Shown: one piece after another, positions 14,297 to 27,200 of the stretch
Layout: the number at the start of each line of letters is the position of its first letter
How positions within the stretch are numbered: the first letter of the stretch is position 1
Assembly: GCA_003313425.1 (NCBI GenBank)
Contig: NHZP01000051.1
Coordinates: 1 to 64,000 of the forward strand
Direction of reading: 5' to 3'
DNA length: 64,000 bases
Source: Pseudopyrenochaeta lycopersici
Lineage: Eukaryota; Ascomycota; Dothideomycetes; Pleosporales; Pseudopyrenochaetaceae
Translations under genes and position numbers: made by a program
Notes under the pieces: generated by a model
Seen by the model: the letters and a program-made list of their open reading frames with translations, nothing else
The model's database searches: none
What the model was told of the DNA's origin: nothing

Positions 14297-14673
14297 TAAG
14301 CTAACTAAAATTACTTATTACGTTCTAGTAAGAGGTAATTAATATAGGCAGGACCTAGCCTAGGCCTAGCTACGTAAAGTTATTAGACTTTATAGAGTAC
14401 TATAAATAATTATCTCTAATAGAGGTTCTTTAATAAACTTAAAGTACTAAATAATATTTAACTATTACCTTAATTAAAAGAAAGTTATAAAATCTACTTA
14501 CTATTTATAAACTAATAGTTAAATAGAAAAGTAAAATTAGACTCTAGAGTAGTACCTTTAGTATTATTATAACTTAGAGTAAGATAATTAGGCTTTATAG
14601 CTATTTATAGGAGAACTTATCTGTAATAGTAGCGTATATTTACCTATAAAGGATACTTTATTCTATATAAACT

Positions 14674-15036
14674 TGTTAGGATCTGAAATCCTGGACAGGA
14701 AGGAAGAACCTCAGACGCTGGCAGCCAGTCAGGGAGCGCTAGTGTTCTACTCTGTTACATGTCACGTGACCGCTCGTTCTGCTAAGGACGAGCGCGTTAT
14801 GTATATAGATCGTCAGAATAAACCCTTATAGCTTATTATGTTCAACTTAATATTATACTCTACAGTATAGTGATAGTAATACTAATTATTCTTAACCCTT
14901 AGTACTCTTTACAGAAGCGCCCTCTTACTGTCTTAGTATTAAACCCCGCTTCTATCTAGTCCCTCACTCTATCCCGGAGAACCAACCTTACAATCTCATT
15001 GGTTATCCTCACCGATAGCTTTTAAGATTCTTTACA
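14674..15036 (+). mobile_element. Solo LTR of the Gypsy A family
   Basis: 363 bp from TGTTAGGATCTGAAATCC to AAGATTCTTTACA, flanked by a perfect 5-bp duplication AAACT (14669-14673 and 15037-15041). It is the same family as the LTRs of the element at 44185-50866. It sits inside the Gypsy C integrase. It contains one CACGTG (about 14764) and a TATATA motif near 14802. Confidence 0.93.
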
Positions 15037-15467
15037 AAACTATAGAATAGACCTAATAAGGCTAGAATAGCCTAAATCTTTCTTAGATAGAGGAGAATTA
15101 CTTCTTAGAAGAGATATTATAGCTTATATTATTAATATCTGGAAAAGAGATTAAAAAGAGATTAAAGCTATAAATAAATACTATAAAAGGTATACTAATA
15201 AAAAGTAATTACTAGCTAAATTTAAGGTTAGAAACTAAGTACTAGTATCTAACTAAAATATTAAGTTATTAAAGCTAAAAAAGAAACTTAACTAGAAATA
15301 CTCTAGACTTAGAACTATTATAGCCTAATATAGCCTATCTACGTATAAAGTAGACTATCTAAAGCTAAAAAAGGTCTACCTAGTCTTTTATACCTTACTA
15401 TTAGACCTATATATTAAAAAGAGTTTAATATAATACCCTAAAGATCTACCTATAGATACTTTTTATA

Positions 15468-15678
15468 CAGTACTAGGACAAAAGTTCGGTTCACTAACAA
15501 CCGAATACGAGGTCCGAACATTAACACCTCTCTCTACCCTATCTATTAATAAACCCCTAAAAGTCGTAATAATGTAAAAAGAGGCGTTAATTTATTATAA
15601 AAAGCTTAATATTTTATTTAATAACTATGCGCATACCTTAGAGTAGTAAGGCGTTGCGGCATAGATAGAATAAGCGTC
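15468..15678 (+). mobile_element. TIR DNA-transposon 5' fragment (CAGTACTAGGAC type)
   Basis: The sequence starts with TA followed by CAGTACTAGGACAAAAGTTC, the terminal inverted repeat style of Tc1/mariner/pogo transposons inserted at TA. It is followed by about 150 bases readable as the beginning of a protein with RIP-type stops (a YYKKLN...YAHTLE segment, possibly a pogo-type transposase start). It interrupts the 3' end of Gypsy C and is cut at 15678 by the 5' LTR of Gypsy B. The rest of the element was not found. Confidence 0.6.
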
Positions 15679-16078
15679 TGTTAGGAACAGGAAGTGGGAA
15701 GGCGGCGGTTATGAGGATGAGGGAAGAGGCACGGACGACTAACGAAGAGACCGAGCCTCTAAACCAACCGATGACGCCAGAGTCACGTGATCCCAGGAAA
15801 CCTACGCTAAGACAGACTATATCCTATTGGACGGAGATAAACCTAGAAATCCTAGAGGGGGCCTTATAGAAATCTAATAAGATAATTATGTATATAGACT
15901 CGCATAATATAGCCCTATAGCACATTATAATTAACTTAAGATAATCTATAAGTATACTACTATCTAATACTTCTACCTTTAACCTACCTAGTACTATATA
16001 TCTACAGAATACTCTAAAGATACTAACTAGTTTATACTAGTTACTTTATATTATAACTACTTAATTAGATCTTTAATA
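15679..16078 (+). repeat. 5' LTR of Gypsy element B
   Basis: 400 bp beginning TGTTAGGAACAGGAAGTGGG and ending ATCTTTAATA (RIP form of ...TTTAACA), aligned end to end with the solo LTR at 42207-42606. It contains a GTCACGTGATCC motif near 15781. It is followed directly by the start of a gag-like region, so it is taken as the 5' LTR. No 3' LTR was found near 21540. Confidence 0.85.
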
Positions 16079-19000
16079 TTTTAACTACCCTTAAGATAAG
16101 CAGCCTTAGTAAATACGTAGCTACCCCTAACTCTTTAACTGTATCTACTAAGAGTTGTCTAATTAGTAATCCTACTATATTTAGTAGTAACTAATAATAC
16201 CTTAAAGGATAGTTACTCTAACTTAACCTCTACTTTTACTTCTATAAAGATATTAATAAAAGTAATAAAGTACTTATTATAATAACTTACCTTATAGGTA
16301 AGGTACTAGAGTAGGTTATACTATAATTAGAATAGTATATAGACTAAGGAATTAATAATACAGAGAATATAGAAATATTTAAAGATTAGGATAAGTTTGA
16401 AAAACATATCTAATAGATCTTTAGAATATAGACTAAGAAAATTACAGTAGAATAACATATACAGGAACTAAAGTAATATACCTCTATTACTAACTCTACT
16501 AATAAGTTTAAATAATACTCTATAATTATTAGATAAGATAATAAAGCTCTTAAAAGGATATTCTAATAGGGCCTAAAACTATAGGTTAGAGAAGAACTTA
16601 TAAGAATAGGATATGTTATCGCAAACCCTAATAACTTAATTAATAACTATATAAGGATTAATAATAACCTATATAAACTAAACTAAGAACTATAAAGTTA
16701 TAAGAAAGGAAGAATAAACTATATAGGTAAATAAAAAGGCTATATTTACTACCCTAGAAATACTTATACTACTAGTTACTACACTTCTAATAAACTAGAA
16801 CTAATATATCTAGATAACACTAATAAAAAGTAAGAGAATAGGAAGGTAGGGAACTAGAAGACAGACGCAGAGAAGTTAAAAGAGAATTACTATAATTATA
16901 GGAAGAAGGAACACTTTATAAAGAATTATAGGTAAAAGAATAAAGTTACTTAACTTAAAGTTAATATAATTAAAAACTTTAATAATACCTAATTTAGGGA
17001 CTAGGAGGTAGTTACTATACCTAACTATAGTACTAGACTCTTATTACTACTATAGTAAGATAATAACTAGATTATAGAAACCTATAGATAGGTTCCCTTA
17101 AACACTTAGGAGATTAACTAGAATAATAAGACTCTAGTAGAAGTATATCTAGGGACCCTAGTTAACTAGGACTAACTACTACCTATAGAAAGTATTAAGG
17201 AAGCACAGGCACTAAATAATAAGATATAGAAAATATAGGGTATACAAGCACTATAGAAAATATATTGTAGGAAATACGTATACATGCGATACTAAGACTA
17301 GAAAATAAAGTGTAAACCTTTAAACTAAAATAATATATATTAGGAATACGTAATAGAGAATATTAAGTATATTAGATTCTCTATAGAATAAGCTAAGCAG
17401 TAAATTAAATAAAAAGCTATAGCTTAAGCAGAGAAAGGACGAAAACTCTTCTAATATAACTATAACTAGAGAAACCCTAAACACAGATTACTATTATACT
17501 TCTACTATATATGTAACTACTATAACTACTACTACGCTATTAAGCTATGTTGCAAACAACGCGCTGTGACCTGGGGTACGGTAGGCTCACGTGCGCGCTG
17601 ACGTAGGAGCTTACCCTGGAGAGACACGTCTTTTGTGTGCATTCAAGGGCGCGCTCACGTACGCGCTCACGTGCGCGCTCACGTGCAAGCTCACGCAGGA
17701 GACACCTGAAGGTAGACTCACGTGCGCGCACGCGCACGCGTACACGCTGCTCACGCTCCTACCGTATAATGGCCCCTGTAATAGGCCGTGCTCAGCTCTC
17801 CTTTATATAGCTGGCTCTCAAAGCCTCCTAGACAAAACAGTGGTCCATCTCATAGATCACCTGGGTAACTGTTGCCAAGCTCTCCCTTTTTCCTCCACAA
17901 GCTATAAGAAGGACACTTTCTAATACTAAAGGGAGCGTGTAAATAGTAATAGTATAACTACTAACAGGATAATTATATTAACTACTTATAGGATAAATAA
18001 ATAATAAATTATTTCCTAGGATATAATAATAAGTACACTATAAATTAAAACATTATTATAAATAAATAATACATTAATAAATTATAGCAGACCTGTATAA
18101 ATTTAGGATGTAAGCGCTATAAACTAGAAAAAGAAGTAAATAGTTTTAAGGAAAATTCTTCTTTAGATAGAAACTAAAAACTAAACCTTCTTATAGTAAG
18201 AAGGCTAGAACTAGATAAAGGATTTATCTATAACTAGATAGTACTAAGAAGTAATACTAGGCTATCTAATAAAAGGAAGAGAGTTTCTTCTAACATAGAA
18301 TAAAACTCTAAGGAAAGAAGCTAAAGGCACTAATAGATTCTAGATTATAAGTAAACTATATTTCTAAGACAGCTATATTAAAAGCAAGGCTATAACCTAT
18401 CTTAAAAAAACTCTCTACTAGATAATAGTAGTAAATAGAAAATTAGGAGGGATAGTAACTTATAAGGTTACTACTAGCCTTAGCCTAGCCTCTAAAATAT
18501 ACTAGGTTAGACTAGACGTCTTTAGGACGGCTGCCTATAATATTATACTAGGACTACCTTAGTTAAGATACTATAACCTAGTAATTAACTAGATAAAATA
18601 GAGAGTGTCTGTGCGTACGAAAAATAACGTAAGAATACCTACGTAATAGTTATATACCTTAGTAGATAAGAAGATAATAATAAGTATTAAACCTTTATAA
18701 AAAGCTAAAAAATAGCTACTTTATTAGTAGCTAGTAAAGAACGCTAAAAAGAATAAGGAGTTAGTTACTACTCTAAGGATCCTAGAAGAATATAAGGAAT
18801 TTAAAGATATATTTACTAAGAATATAAGAAGAGAAGTACTACTAAAATACTAAGAATAGGACTATAAGATAGAACTTATAAAAGGTAAGTAGCCTAGGTT
18901 TATACTAATATACTACCTAAGTAATTATAAGCTAGGCGTCCTAAAGAAATATATTAATAAAAATTTAGTAAAAGGTTTTTTTAGGAAATCTAAGTCCTTA

Positions 19001-21540
19001 GTAGGATATCCTATCCTATTCGCGCTAAAGAAAGATAGAGCGTTAAGGTTATATATTAACTATAGGAAGTTAAATAATATTACTAAGAAAAACTGCTACC
19101 TGCTACCTAATATATAAGAACTACGTAACAAATTAATAGGAGCTTAATACTTAACTACGCTAGACTTAAGAGGAGCGTATAACCTTATTAGAATAAAAGA
19201 AAGAGAGGAATAGAAAACCGCCCTTTAGAATATAATATAGATATTATAAGTATATAGTAATACCCTTTAGCCTAATAAACGCACTAGTAACGTGTTAAGA
19301 CTTAATTAATAACGTCTTAGCAGAATATCTTAATATATATACTATAGCCTACCTAGATAATATTTTAGTTTACTTAAGGAATATAGATAAATATTAGGAC
19401 TATATTAAGGAAGTAATATAATAATTAAGAGACTACTACCTAGAGTTAAAACTAGAAAAGTATAAATTTTATAAAAAAGAGGTAGAATTCCTAAGATATA
19501 TAGTTAGAAGATAAAGAGTATAGATTAGTAAATCTAAAATTAAGATAATCTAAGAATAGAAGACACTATAAATAGTTAAAGGATATTTAGTTATTCTTAG
19601 GATTTATTAACTTTAACTAATAGTTTATTAAGGACTTCTCTAAGATCGCAGCACCCTTAATAAAACTAATAAATAAAGAAGAAAAATAGGACAAGAATAA
19701 GAGACAGTAATAAGCCTTTAAAGAGTTAAAAGAAGTATACACAGCTAAACTAGTACTTATATTATTTACTAGTAGATAACTACTAAAGATTAAAACAGAT
19801 ACATTAGATCTCGTAATTAGAGCAGCAGCCCTATAGAAAAGAGACAGAAGATAGTACCCTATAGCATATTACTCTTAGAAGTTCTTATAAGCAGAAGAAT
19901 AATATAATATCTATAATAAAGAACTTATAGCTATTATTAACGCACTGCAATACTAGAGAGTATATATAGAAAGTTACTTAGAACTTACTATTTATATAGA
20001 CTACTAAAACCTAATATACTTTATAATAATAAAATAACTTAACTAAAGATAAGTAAGATAGTTAGAACTTTTAGGATAATATAAGTTTAAGATTATATAT
20101 ATACTAGGAAAAGAAAATAAGAGAGTAGACGTACTAAGTAGAAGATATAATATAGTAAGAAAGAAAACTAAAGTTTATATAGTAATCCTAAATATAAACG
20201 AAGATAGAACTCTAGGACCCTCGTAAGAATACTACGTAATCTTAAAAATATAAGCAGAAGCCCCTAAGGACCTATATAAGATTATTATCTAATAATACTA
20301 TAATAATCTAATATATAGATACTTAGAAATTATAAAAACTATAGAACTAATCTAGCGAAACTACTACATTACGAATCTAAGACAGAAAGTAGAGATACAT
20401 ATTAAGAAGTGTGTACCCTACTAATAGAATAAATATACTATATACGCACCTTATAGTAAATCGTAGGTAATAAAGATACCTATAAAGCTATAGGAAGATA
20501 TAGCGATAGACTTTATTACAGACTTACCTAAGTCTGCAGATAAAGTAACTAGATATAAGTATAACGCAATATATAACGTAGTATATAGATATAGTAAATA
20601 CGTAGAGTATATACTATTTAGAAAGAATTTTATAGTACTATAACTTACAGAAATAATAAAAGACTAAATATTCTGATACTACAGTATACTAAAAACTATT
20701 ATTAGCGATAGAGATAAGTTATTTATATCTAATTTCTAGTTAACCTATATAGCTAAGATAGGTACCTAAAGGAAACTATCTACAGTATACTACCTAGAAA
20801 CTAATAGATAAACAGAACAAATAAACAGAACCCTAAAATAATACCTACAGGCGTAGTATAATAAATAATAGAATAACTAGCTATTACTATTACTAATAGC
20901 CTAAATTGTATTTAATAATAGTAAATCTGAAGTAATAGGCGAAATAATATTCTATGCCTATTACAGGAAACACCTAAACCTATTTAAAAGAAACTTTCCA
21001 AGTACTAAAGTAGAAGCTATAGTTAAGATAGTAGGAGAACTATAAGAAACACTAAAATAACTGCAGGAAAGACTTAAGAAGAAATAAAGATAATAAATTT
21101 TATATATTAATAAGAAAAAAAAAACGGCGCCTTAGCTAAAAAAGGGGGATAAAGTATATTTACTTATAAAGAACTTATATATAAAATAACCTAATAAGGG
21201 ATTAGACTACGTTAAAGTTAAACTATTTTTAATTAAGTAACGTAATAGACTAGTTACGTATATATTAGAACTACCTAAAGACGCAAAAATCTACCTAAGG
21301 TTCTATATTAAGCTGTTAGAACCTGCGCACTTAGTAACGCTACTATAGAAAACTTTTAAGTACGAAACTAAAGAAGAAATAGAGTATAAAGTTAAGAAAA
21401 TCCTTAATAAAAGACGCTCTAAGATTATAGAAAACTAATATAAAGAGAAAGAGTACCTTATAAAATAGAAGGACTATCCTAACTTAGAAAATATATAGGA
21501 ACCTAAATTAAACCTAGGAAACTATAAAGAATAAATTAGC
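16079..21540 (+). pseudogene. Gypsy element 'B' gag-pol relic, interrupted by a solo LTR
   Basis: RIP-degraded Ty3/Gypsy polyprotein. The first part (16090-17450) is gag-like with a nucleocapsid knuckle near 16886 (YYNYRKKEHFIKNYR where CYNCxxxxHxxxxC is expected; Cys codons TGT/TGC have become TAT/TAC). After the solo LTR at 17548-17899, pol follows: RT with YLDNILVY near 19349 in place of YLDDILVY, RNase H around 19760-20150, and integrase from about 20340 with a VDFITDLPKS-like core start. The frame fades at about 21540 where a Tc1 relic begins. The 5' internal sequence resembles that of Gypsy A (ACCCTTAAGATAAG shared). Non-functional. Confidence 0.8.
17548..17899 (+). mobile_element. Solo LTR, family D, second copy
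   Basis: 352 bp from TGTTGCAAACAACGCGCTGT to TTTTTCCTCCACA with a perfect 5-bp duplication AGCTA (17543-17547 and 17900-17904). It is inserted in Gypsy B. It is very similar to 13919-14296, the length difference being mostly in the number of CACGTG-type repeat units (four CACGTG here). It is barely RIP-mutated compared with its surroundings. Confidence 0.94.
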
Positions 21541-21544
21541 AAAT

Positions 21545-22534
21545 ATAACTATATATGCTTAATAGGGTTAAGGTCTAGTAAGTAGGGTAGGAAGTTAATA
21601 ACGTTTATACGGTGCCTCTGTAACTACTCGCTAGTTACTTATATAGTGTGTATGTGTACATTATCCTATTAGAAGAGGTCGCCCCTCTAATAATTATAGA
21701 GAAGACCTTCTTCTAGCGCCTAGGTATAGCTCTACGCTAAGTAGCTATTATAGGGGGCGTTAGGGTCCCTCTCTATAATTACTAGCAGACTCTTCTAAGC
21801 CCTCCCTCTTCTATTAATCTAGATTAACGCCTACACTATCTGCGCAGGAGGACGCAACGTATTATACTCTTCTATTATCTTATACCTCTATTTCTTATTA
21901 GGATAGCAGAAGTACTATTCCTAGTTAAAACTAGAGCCTTTCTAAATAGAGTACTTATTAGAAAAGCGTATAGTCCTCCTCTTCTAGTTAAAATGCTGCT
22001 ACTTCTTCTCCTACACTCTTCTTCTTCTAGCTGTATATTAAGTAATCTTAGGTCTACGCTTGCATCTAAACTTCTTTAAGTTATACCTCTTAAGTACTCT
22101 ATACGCAGTTTTAGCAGATATTTAATTAGTAAGGGCAGCTTCTTTAAGGAGCTGCCTATACTCTATTTTAGGATATTTTTAAGCTATTTAAAACAGCACT
22201 TACTTATTACGTTACAATAGTATCTTAGGGCGCCTAGATTAAGGTAGGTCTTTTGTAGTGTAGTAGACCTACTATTGTGGCAAGGTGTTACGTACACATT
22301 TAGGTGTGACGCGAAATTCTTCTACTAACTCCTTTGCGCTATACCCTACTTCTAACTTTGCGATAATTCTTATGCGTTTATTTAGGGTTAATCAGGTGGT
22401 TATTCTTACACTACTACTTATTTCCTAGCTAAATTAATAGCGTTATAGTATTTTAGTAGTAGTTTAAAAATTTAGTGTTAATAAGGGACGCTTTAACGCG
22501 TCGCTTCGCGAACTAAACTTTTGTCCTGTGACTG
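21545..22534 (-). mobile_element. Tc1-type DNA transposon relic with transposase
   Basis: The right end (22534, minus-strand start) reads CAGTCACAGGACAAAAGTTT and is followed by TA, the usual Tc1/mariner target. Reading leftwards from about 22390 there is a RIP-degraded transposase. Its N-terminal helix-turn-helix has a RIIAKLEVGYSAKELVEEF segment; its C-terminal part has QQDNVHIHT and, at the left end, YLLDLNPIKH, matching the QDNAPIHT and SPDLNPIEH blocks of Tc1 transposases around the catalytic DDE residues. Many TAG/TAA stops are present. The left terminal repeat is missing where Gypsy B ends. Confidence 0.8.
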
Positions 22535-23349
22535 TAGCTATAGTAATAGTATCCATAAAGTAGAAAGAATAGTTAATTATAAGCGTAACTAAAAAAGCTA
22601 ATAAAAATACTTAATTAAATAGAAAAACTACCTTAATAAAAATAATACTTAAGAAGTAGTAACTAATATTTCTAGTAATACGCTTAAAGTATTCTAGAAG
22701 AGAGCCTAAAGCTCTATTAGGACCTAAACTAGTATAAAGTAGTATAGATTAATAGGTAATACTTTAATTTATTATAGATAATAACTAAAAAAGAGAGGAT
22801 AATTAAGAAGGAATAATACTAGAGATACGAAGAAAAAGAAAACTTCGCTACTTTTACCTAATTATTTTTTATAAGGTTTTTTCTAAGGTGTTTAATAGCG
22901 CTATAACTACTAGCTTAAGAAAGTATCTCTTATATACCTATTATCTAGCCTACTATAGCCTAGAAATACGTAATCTAGGATAATCTTAGTAATATATAGT
23001 ATATTATACCTTATAAAGTACCTAGTAGGCTAAATAAGCCTCTTCTAAGCTAGAAGAGCTTATATTATCCTAAATACTATTAAGATACTATAGAAGCTAG
23101 AAGAAAAGCTATTAAAAGCTAAAAAGAGAGTATTAAATCTAAAAATATACTTAGACTAAACGCTAGATAACTAAAACTACTATTTTATACTAAACTAAGC
23201 TAGTTCTCTATACTATTCTAGACTATTATACTCTAATTACCTAGATTATAGCTAAAATTACTTATTAATAAGCTTATTAAGTTCAGCCTAAGCTACTTTA
23301 ATAATAGCCTTCTAATTATCTACTTTAGTCTACTATTTCTCCTTAGTAG
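22535..23349. other. Unassigned RIP-degraded repeat DNA
   Basis: AT-rich sequence with the same TA-heavy composition as the neighbouring transposons. On the plus strand a lysine-rich coiled-coil-like stretch can be read around 23085-23160 if TAG is read as Gln, but I recognise no family. It ends with GTAG immediately before the LTR at 23350. Confidence 0.4.
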
Positions 23350-23727
23350 TGTGCCGTTGCACAGGGTACCTGGGCAATCAGGTGATGATGGGTTTCCTTT
23401 GTCAGCGAAATTTGGTGATAAAACTTGGAGATGCGAGAGATCTCAACATCATGCACCAAACGTGATGCACCATGCACCACACTCCGCGATAATTCACTTT
23501 AAAACTGAGATTTTGCAAAGTAGCTAGTGCATTAGCTACGTCAATTTAATGAGATTTCAGACTATTTTGTTTGTTACTTTTAATTAGGCTCTATACTTAC
23601 CTTCGTTTCTGGCAGACTGCACAGGCAGGGCTACTCCTGTTATTTACGCACGTTTAACTCCAACGTTACCTCTCATTTACAACACTAGAACTGCGGGATT
23701 ATGCTAAACTACCTTGTTAACTCCACA
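23350..23727 (+). repeat. 5' LTR of the large element, right copy
   Basis: 378 bp, TGTGCCGTTGCACAGGG to TTGTTAACTCCACA. It differs from the 3' LTR of the same copy by transitions and by a variant block (CGTGATGCACCATGCACC, 23459-23476) that it shares in part with the solo LTR at 61735. Four bases after its end comes ATGGCGAAGCCTAAGGGG, a possible tRNA primer-binding site opening with TGG; in the left copy this TGG has become TAG. The primer tRNA was not identified. Confidence 0.92.
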
Positions 23728-23909
23728 TATAATGGCGAAGCCTAAGGGGCACAACAGTCTGTTCTGGTTAGGCTATAGCTAATAAGAGCAGAAAGAGCCT
23801 ACATAGCATTGAACTGTTAACGTCAAAAACACAAACATAAGAGCGCTATATTGCGATACAGAGATTATAGGATCACCTAGAAAGAGCTAGGTGTCTGTTT
23901 AACCCTGAA

Positions 23910-24061
23910 AAACCTTTGAGAGGGATAGCGCTGTTGTAGCCAACCTTTAGACCTTTAAGAGGGATGGCGCTGTTGCGGCTAACCTTCGGACCTTTAAGAG
24001 GGATGGCGCTGTTGCGGCCAGCCTTTAGAACCTTTAAGAGAGGGATGGCGCTGTTGCGGCC
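23910..24061 (+). repeat. Four tandem ~40-bp leader repeats, right copy
   Basis: Four imperfect units, each containing TTTAAGAGGGATGGCGCTGT followed by TGCGGCC, between the 5' LTR and gag. They correspond to 10662-10813 in the left copy. They lie in the untranslated leader, where packaging or translation signals would be expected; no function can be read directly. Confidence 0.87.
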
Positions 24062-24289
24062 ACCCCCTCTATATTTTTAGAGCTAAGAGTTAACAGGGAC
24101 TAGCTCTGTTAAGGCTGTATCCTTATTATCTTGCTATAACAAATTAAGACTTCCTATAACATAAGCAGAAGCTAACTTAGTAGTAGTAAGATAAGAAGAC
24201 GAATAAGAATAAGATAATAAAAAATAAAAATAAGAATAACTATAAATAATTAGGAAATAATTTAGAAGTAGTACAGTATCAGATTTTAG

Positions 24290-27200
24290 TTAATTATCAG
24301 CGTTACAGCCTATTCAGGATTCAGCCTTCAGCTATCCTTATAGCTAAATTAACACCAGATTCGCTGTCATTTAGATCAGATCTTACGCCTGCTATTGAAG
24401 TTATTAAGAAACACACTATAGATACTAGTAAAGTACTTATGCCTATAAGGCTAGCGAGGAAAGACTTTCTATTTACAAGGAAAGACGTTACTAAGTTCCT
24501 AGATAACTTTAATCGCTAGGCAGACAATAGTAGCTATAATAACTATTAAAAGATAAGAATTCTTCTAGACTTCTATAACACTATATACAGAAGCTTTATT
24601 AAAAAAATAAGGCTATATAGGGTACTAGACTAGAAGAAGCTTTAAGAAGTAATAAAAGAGTATTAGCACGATTAAGATATAGCTTAACGCATAGGAACGT
24701 AAGCGTTCCTAGAGACCTATGTTTCTAAGACGTTAAGAAAATTCCTAGGACTATCTAAGTATTTAACTAACTTTACAGCGTACAGTAACGCTTACATTAA
24801 GACAGGCTAGCTGCATAGGATAGAGGCTGGCTTCTTTTTTACTAAAGGCCTTCTAAGAGAAGACTAGGATATAATCTTTATCTATATATATAAAAGGCTA
24901 ATTCTAGATAAGCTAGAGAGTTTTAATATTAAGAAGATTTACACGTATCTTAAGCGCGTGTACTGCTAGAGAGAGGGGATAAAACAGATATCCTCTAGCT
25001 ATGTAGAAAGAGAGGCTAAGCTTACACACTAGATCCTAGGTTAAGAAAAGAAAATATTAATAGCTAAGTAGCTAAAAGATGCAGTTAATAACTATAAGAA
25101 AAGCAAGGTTTAAGAAGAAGCTAGGCCTACTCTTCTACCTAGTGTAGATCTAGAGGTTTAAGACCTTATTTCAGCCCTTAGTAACTAGAAGATTAGCCTA
25201 GCTAAAGTTAATAAGATAATAGTTCATCCTAAACTAGGTCAGATTCTAAGGAACCCAGCTACGTACGCGTACTTTATCAGCTAAGTTGTCTTAAGAGATA
25301 ATACTAAGCAGCTACTATTAGAAAGGAATAATAGCTCTTACGTAATAATAGCTCCTCGCAGCTTAAATCCTTAGTAAGGCGTAATTACTATCTAAGGCTG
25401 TAAATATTAAAACACTTATAATATGTGCAACCTCCCTAGTTACATTACTAGAGAATATAAGCTATATTAGCTACTTCTGCATCTTAGCTAGATTAGCTTT
25501 AAGTAGAATAGGGAAGTTAAATATAAGACTTACTATTTTAGTCCTTTGCATAAGAGGTTAAGACAAATCTAAGGAACTGCACCCTAAACGCTGCAGCTCT
25601 ATTAGTTAAAATAGAAAATTTAGGAGTATTATAGAGTTACTAATAATGTCCTAGATTAGCTAGCGTTAGTAGTATATCTAGAGAAGTTTAATAGAGTAGA
25701 CTTAAGGCCTACTTAATATTAAAAGCTTAGACTACTAGCTATATAGTAACAGAAGGTAGTTAGTTCTAATACAAATATAATTATAGAAGATAGATATAGC
25801 AGGACAGCTATAAGCCTAGCTAAGGACCTACTAAACTTTTAGAACGTTAGGATATTACTAAGAGGCTTAACTAAGGCGTATTTTGCCCTTAATAAGGTTA
25901 CATCTTAGGACATTATTCTTAGTACTTTTAAGGGAGGAGCAGTAAATGCTAGCTTAACTTATATAGTAACACACTCTTAAACGCGTTAGAATATTAGGAA
26001 AGATCTAGTTCTTAAGAAAGTTAGGCAGAGTAAAGTGCAGAAGCAAGCTCCTGCTAAACCTCCTTATTCTAAGTAACTAAAGCGAGTTATAGTTAAGGAC
26101 TATTATATGCCTGCTATAAGGGGTAACACTGCATTTAAACTAATAGATATTAAGGAATTTAAGTAAGTAGAGCTAATTCTATTCGCCAGCTAAGCCTATA
26201 ATAAGCTATTCTCTCTTATATAGCCTCTAGATAATAATAGAAGCTTTTAAGATTTAAAAGCTAAGCCTAAATTTATTAGTTAGAATAAGAAAAAGAAGAA
26301 CTAGAATAACAGCCTTACTAACACAGAGCTCCGTTATTTACTAGGCCTGTATCTAAACTATATTGCTACTACTATACTGCGTTAGGAGGTGCGTAGTATA
26401 ACTTTTAGGGACCTTATAAGCTAATATTAGCTTTAAAAATAAGTTAGAAATATATTAAAAGTAATTAATAAGCCTACCGCGTTATTAGCTAGCGTGAACG
26501 CTGTAGAATTAAGTATTAGGCCGGCCAGCTAATTAGCAATCGCTAGGTTAGCTAAGCGAGACCTGCTGGAACCTAATTAGCTGACACTGCAGTGCCTTAC
26601 CCTGCACAACCCCGCGTCCGCCTATATTATTAGGGATATTTAGAGGTATTTTTCTAATAAAGAGAAGGTTAAATTAAATTAAGTAGAGACAGTTAGTTTT
26701 AAAAAAGGACTAAATTTAGAGCTTAACTTAATATAATTTAGGACTTTTAATGCATAAACTAGGCATAAAGCCTTAGGAATATATAACACTTAGTATAAAG
26801 CTTTAGTTAATCCTACTAAATAAGAAGCTATAATAATTTAAAAGAAGATAGGTATAGCCTACGTATAGTGTAACCTTCTAACCTGCTAGGCCTTATTTAA
26901 TAGGCATGTAGTAAAGTGTCTTATTAATACTAGCGTATAGATAAACTTTTTAAGATATAGTGCAGCTAAGGTATTAAAGCTTATATATAAAGACTATAAG
27001 TAAGGTAGCTCGTATTAAGATAGAGTAGTTACTATAAATAGAAGTACTAATCCTTTTATAAGAACTGCGTAGAGTGTCCTAGTTAAAGTAGGGGAGGTGA
27101 CTGTTATTAGTTACTTTAGGATCGTTTAAAACCTAATAAGATTAGCAATTTTAGGTAGACCTTAGTTCGCTTTAGTAAGGTTATTAATTTAGTATAATAT

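Larger units (their letters stand above)
11371..15465 (+). pseudogene. Gypsy element 'C' pol relic (protease-RT-RNase H-integrase)
   Basis: RIP-degraded Ty3/Gypsy pol with no gag in front: the frame starts abruptly next to the LTR at 11370 inside the protease (an ALINRG segment where ALIDSG is usual). The RT follows with recognisable blocks around 12080-12440: a [18 protein letters not shown] stretch, then YFNNIFIYS where the catalytic YxDD box belongs (both Asp now Asn, G-to-A at TpG). RNase H runs to about 13300, and the integrase is split by two solo LTRs (13919-14296 and 14674-15036). A TIR insertion cuts the 3' end at 15466. The missing gag is very probably the minus-strand relic at 41495-43490 (see findings). 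Non-functional. Confidence 0.8.

Noticed and set aside
23910..24061. Leader repeats as a possible CRISPR-like array
   Set aside because: Units are contiguous and imperfect without unique spacers, and the setting is a eukaryotic retroelement.
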